A stretch of 64,000 nt of DNA from an uncultured Clostridia bacterium (lineage in GTDB: Bacteria > Bacillota > Clostridia > TANB77 > UBA1234): contig CAKPEV010000001.1 in NCBI GenBank assembly GCA_934149405.1, forward strand, positions 1 to 64,000. The letters are read 5' to 3'. Positions 63,401 to 64,000 of this stretch are shown here, in pieces. A program made the translations under genes and the position numbers. Every line of letters begins with the position of its first letter. Position 1 is the stretch's first letter. The notes under the pieces are model-generated. The model did not search any database and was not told where the DNA came from. It saw only the letters and a list, made by a program, of their open reading frames with translations.

Positions 63401-64000
63401 ACTCTTTTAATTTTTCTGGGGTTAAGTATTCTTCTATTTTTCCTGTTGCTTTTATTAATTCTGTTATTCTATTCCAATCAGACCTCAACCCTAACTCTTT
63501 TAATTTTTCTGGGGTTAAGTATTCTTCTACTCTTCCTGTTGCTTTTATTAATTCTGTTATTTCATATTTATCATTCCTCAACCCTAACTCTTCTAATTTT
63601 TCCGAAGTTAAATATTCTTCTATTCTTCCCGTTGATTTTATTATATTCGCCATATTTAATTTGAGACCTGAATCATTTATGTCTTGTCCATCAAATAAGT
63701 ATTTTTCCGGATTATTTGTTGCTTTTATTAATTCTGTTATTTCATATTTATCATCCATCAACCCTAGCTCGGCTAATTTTTCTGGTGTCAAATATTTTTC
63801 TACTTTTCCTGTTCCTTTCATCATATCTACTAAGAAATATTCATATCCATAACCAATTAAATCAAGATCTTTTAAGTGTTGAATATTTGATAAATATTTT
63901 TCTAGTTGCTTTTCCTTATTATCTGTTATACATTTTTCAATTTTTTTTATTTCACTGTTTCTTTTATACTCTTTTATTTTTATATTTAATTTGTTTACAA
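60426..64000 (-). CDS. Long helical-repeat protein with nucleotidyltransferase domain, partial; CGG +1 frameshift at 60452
   Basis: Open to the right edge, so the start is outside the window; about 1180 codons before the CGG. Residues coded by about 63830-62150 form at least twelve YLTPEKLKELGL-type units, some with a longer insert (NPEKYLFDGQDINDSGLKLN). A helical middle region follows. The C-terminus has GSTSRGTNMPSDGDFDYMVR, a Pol-beta nucleotidyltransferase motif (G-S...D-x-D). In frame 0 it ends seven codons after CGG; a +1 shift adds 251 residues that complete the enzyme domain. Function unknown; an RNA or protein-modifying transferase is possible. Confidence 0.8.
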   Translation of the reverse strand, partial: VNKLNIKIKEYKRNSEIKKIEKCITDNKEKQLEKYLSNIQHLKDLDLIGYGYEYFLVDMMKGTGKVEKYLTPEKLAELGLMDDKYEITELIKATNNPEKYLFDGQDINDSGLKLNMANIIKSTGRIEEYLTSEKLEELGLRNDKYEITELIKATGRVEEYLTPEKLKELGLRSDWNRITELIKATGKIEEYLTPEKLKELGLRSDWNRIIELIKATNNPEKYLFDGQNINDSGLKLNMANIIKSTGRIEEYLTSEKLEELGLRSDEYEITELIKLTGKVEEYLTPEKLKELGLRYDWNRIIELIKATGKIEEYLTPEKLAELGLNYNTNVIKNLIKATGRIEEYLTPEKLEELWLEDKAYAIEELIKATNNPERYLFEGQDINDPKLQLNMANIIKGTGKIEEYLTPEKLKELGLKNNDNAITKLIRATQNPEKYLFEWQNINDPTLLLNMANIIKLTGKVEEYLTPEKLAEFGLQNNGLVITDLIKATKNPERYLFECQDINNPNLVFSMANIIKVTGKIEEYLTPEKLAEFSLHWNGSWAITELIKATGKVEEYLTPEKLKELGLRYDWNRIIELIKATKNPERYLFEGQDINDPNLQLNMANIFKVVLSQSLSKENIETLLSFNDETIKVVRSIDKGMQKDAIKILDRLSRSNSAELRRIKEQMALQILEKEPKTYEKTLNSIENIYLTSNIPDVGKLYLVFKELHPNLLGEDTKMQDASVGNIPSLKEATTSEKKNMIFTRLLMSTVESNSRNLRDYIETIEQGNEIFKKIRNGEVKAQNLAKNERETIKKYNEILNFVYNQSNKEEKRENTGDIEKDINELAKLFRMDVIEREMPDRLVRLFAHRAEIRSLAQAKEIMEKSREKADERNTEFAKKESINIEDGDFVKGIENTEYFPSMLQRGILAKDFLGGNATSDTTPLDTDVEKVTKVGETLNETLKSLEVANSFTSSDIDGKKFGKIMLVFSKDNFIETRDQNDKVSKEKIELLKQDKEKKEVCHNWGTAYGISMGIGSENIKCIIADKYVDKLGLEIALNGFYIPIVDNDGKVIYTKDMYNNFREKMQGLSHYGEKHFELDETARKPEMSGIIELVDRSMQNAKTKQEKILKTLEEAVIKNGYTLSDGRRIDLKPGFVEFVDTGSTSRGTNMPSDGDFDYMVRMDKALRDNSTEFKNSLREVLRKIRETKR
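60450..60452 (-). other. In-frame CGG, +1 recoding candidate inside the nucleotidyltransferase domain
   Basis: Context GTT TTG CGG AAA ATT; skipping C gives TTG GGA AAA TTC GAG and opens 251 codons. The site lies between the DFD motif and the third Asp. Confidence 0.75.
62190..63830. repeat. Tandem coding repeats
   Basis: Near-identical DNA blocks of about 90-165 bp recur within the helical-repeat gene (for example 63260-63420 against 63625-63790), so copy number could change by recombination. Confidence 0.85.

Noticed and set aside
62190..63830. CRISPR-like array
   Set aside because: The repeats are coding, in frame and protein-patterned, with no constant palindromic repeat or unique spacers; no cas genes are present.
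62207..63852. Long plus-strand ORFs opposite the helical-repeat gene
   Set aside because: Their repeats mirror the minus-strand coding repeats (LLLILLF-type sequence); composition is not protein-like.

Overview
The window is AT-rich, densely packed DNA from a low-GC Firmicute, most likely an uncultured gut-type member of the Clostridia. The evidence is the gene content: a rimP-nusA-ylxR-L7Ae-infB-rbfA-nrnA-truB cluster, ylxM-ffh-rpsP-khpA-rimM-trmD-rplS, ctsR-mcsA-mcsB-clpC with a CtsR operator, mini-RNase III, S-layer-homology surface proteins, a T-box-controlled aspS and MurT/GatD-like genes. The genus cannot be fixed from sequence alone.

Layout. 1-516 holds a tandemly duplicated small membrane-protein gene. 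788-9704 carries rlmD and the translation/transcription cluster (minus strand). 9837-12155 is an SLH protein with five dockerin domains. 12259-17706 has a DUF2207-like membrane protein, an atypical high-GC small gene, MgtC, a cation/proton antiporter, mini-RNase III and RbgA. 17788-27574 is the accessory part: KilA-N, a RhuM remnant, a regulator, flavodoxin, a frameshifted cell-wall hydrolase, MYG1, a PH-domain protein, a PemK-like toxin, a candidate small RNA and a decayed integrase beside tRNA-Leu. 27803-37590 has a Ca2+-ATPase, a sigma factor, a PstS-like/543-aa/murT/gatD operon and a phosphoesterase. 37866-41679 is the ffh/S16/L19 region. 42619-47072 holds an O-antigen-ligase-like gene and a second SLH protein. 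47522-58641 holds aspS, a foldback element, the CtsR regulon and polA. 58741-64000 ends in a very long helical-repeat protein fused to a nucleotidyltransferase, cut by the right edge.

The main discovery candidate concerns the codon CGG. Reading every ORF by eye, I find CGG in frame in the native AT-rich genes at only six places. At five of them a +1 shift (skipping the C so that GGA or GGC is read) restores a longer recognisable protein: the NlpC/P60-type hydrolase (21211), gatD (32294), murT (33586), the O-antigen-ligase-like gene (43618) and the repeat/nucleotidyltransferase gene (60452). The sixth (antiporter, 14768) lies six codons before a stop and is compatible with a shift. No conserved housekeeping gene in the window has an in-frame CGG. 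Four isolated genes with visibly higher GC do use CGG as ordinary arginine. Programmed +1 recoding at a rare or unassigned codon, quadruplet CGGN decoding, genuine insertions and a systematic sequencing error all remain possible; raw reads, a genome-wide CGG count and the tRNA-Arg set would separate them.
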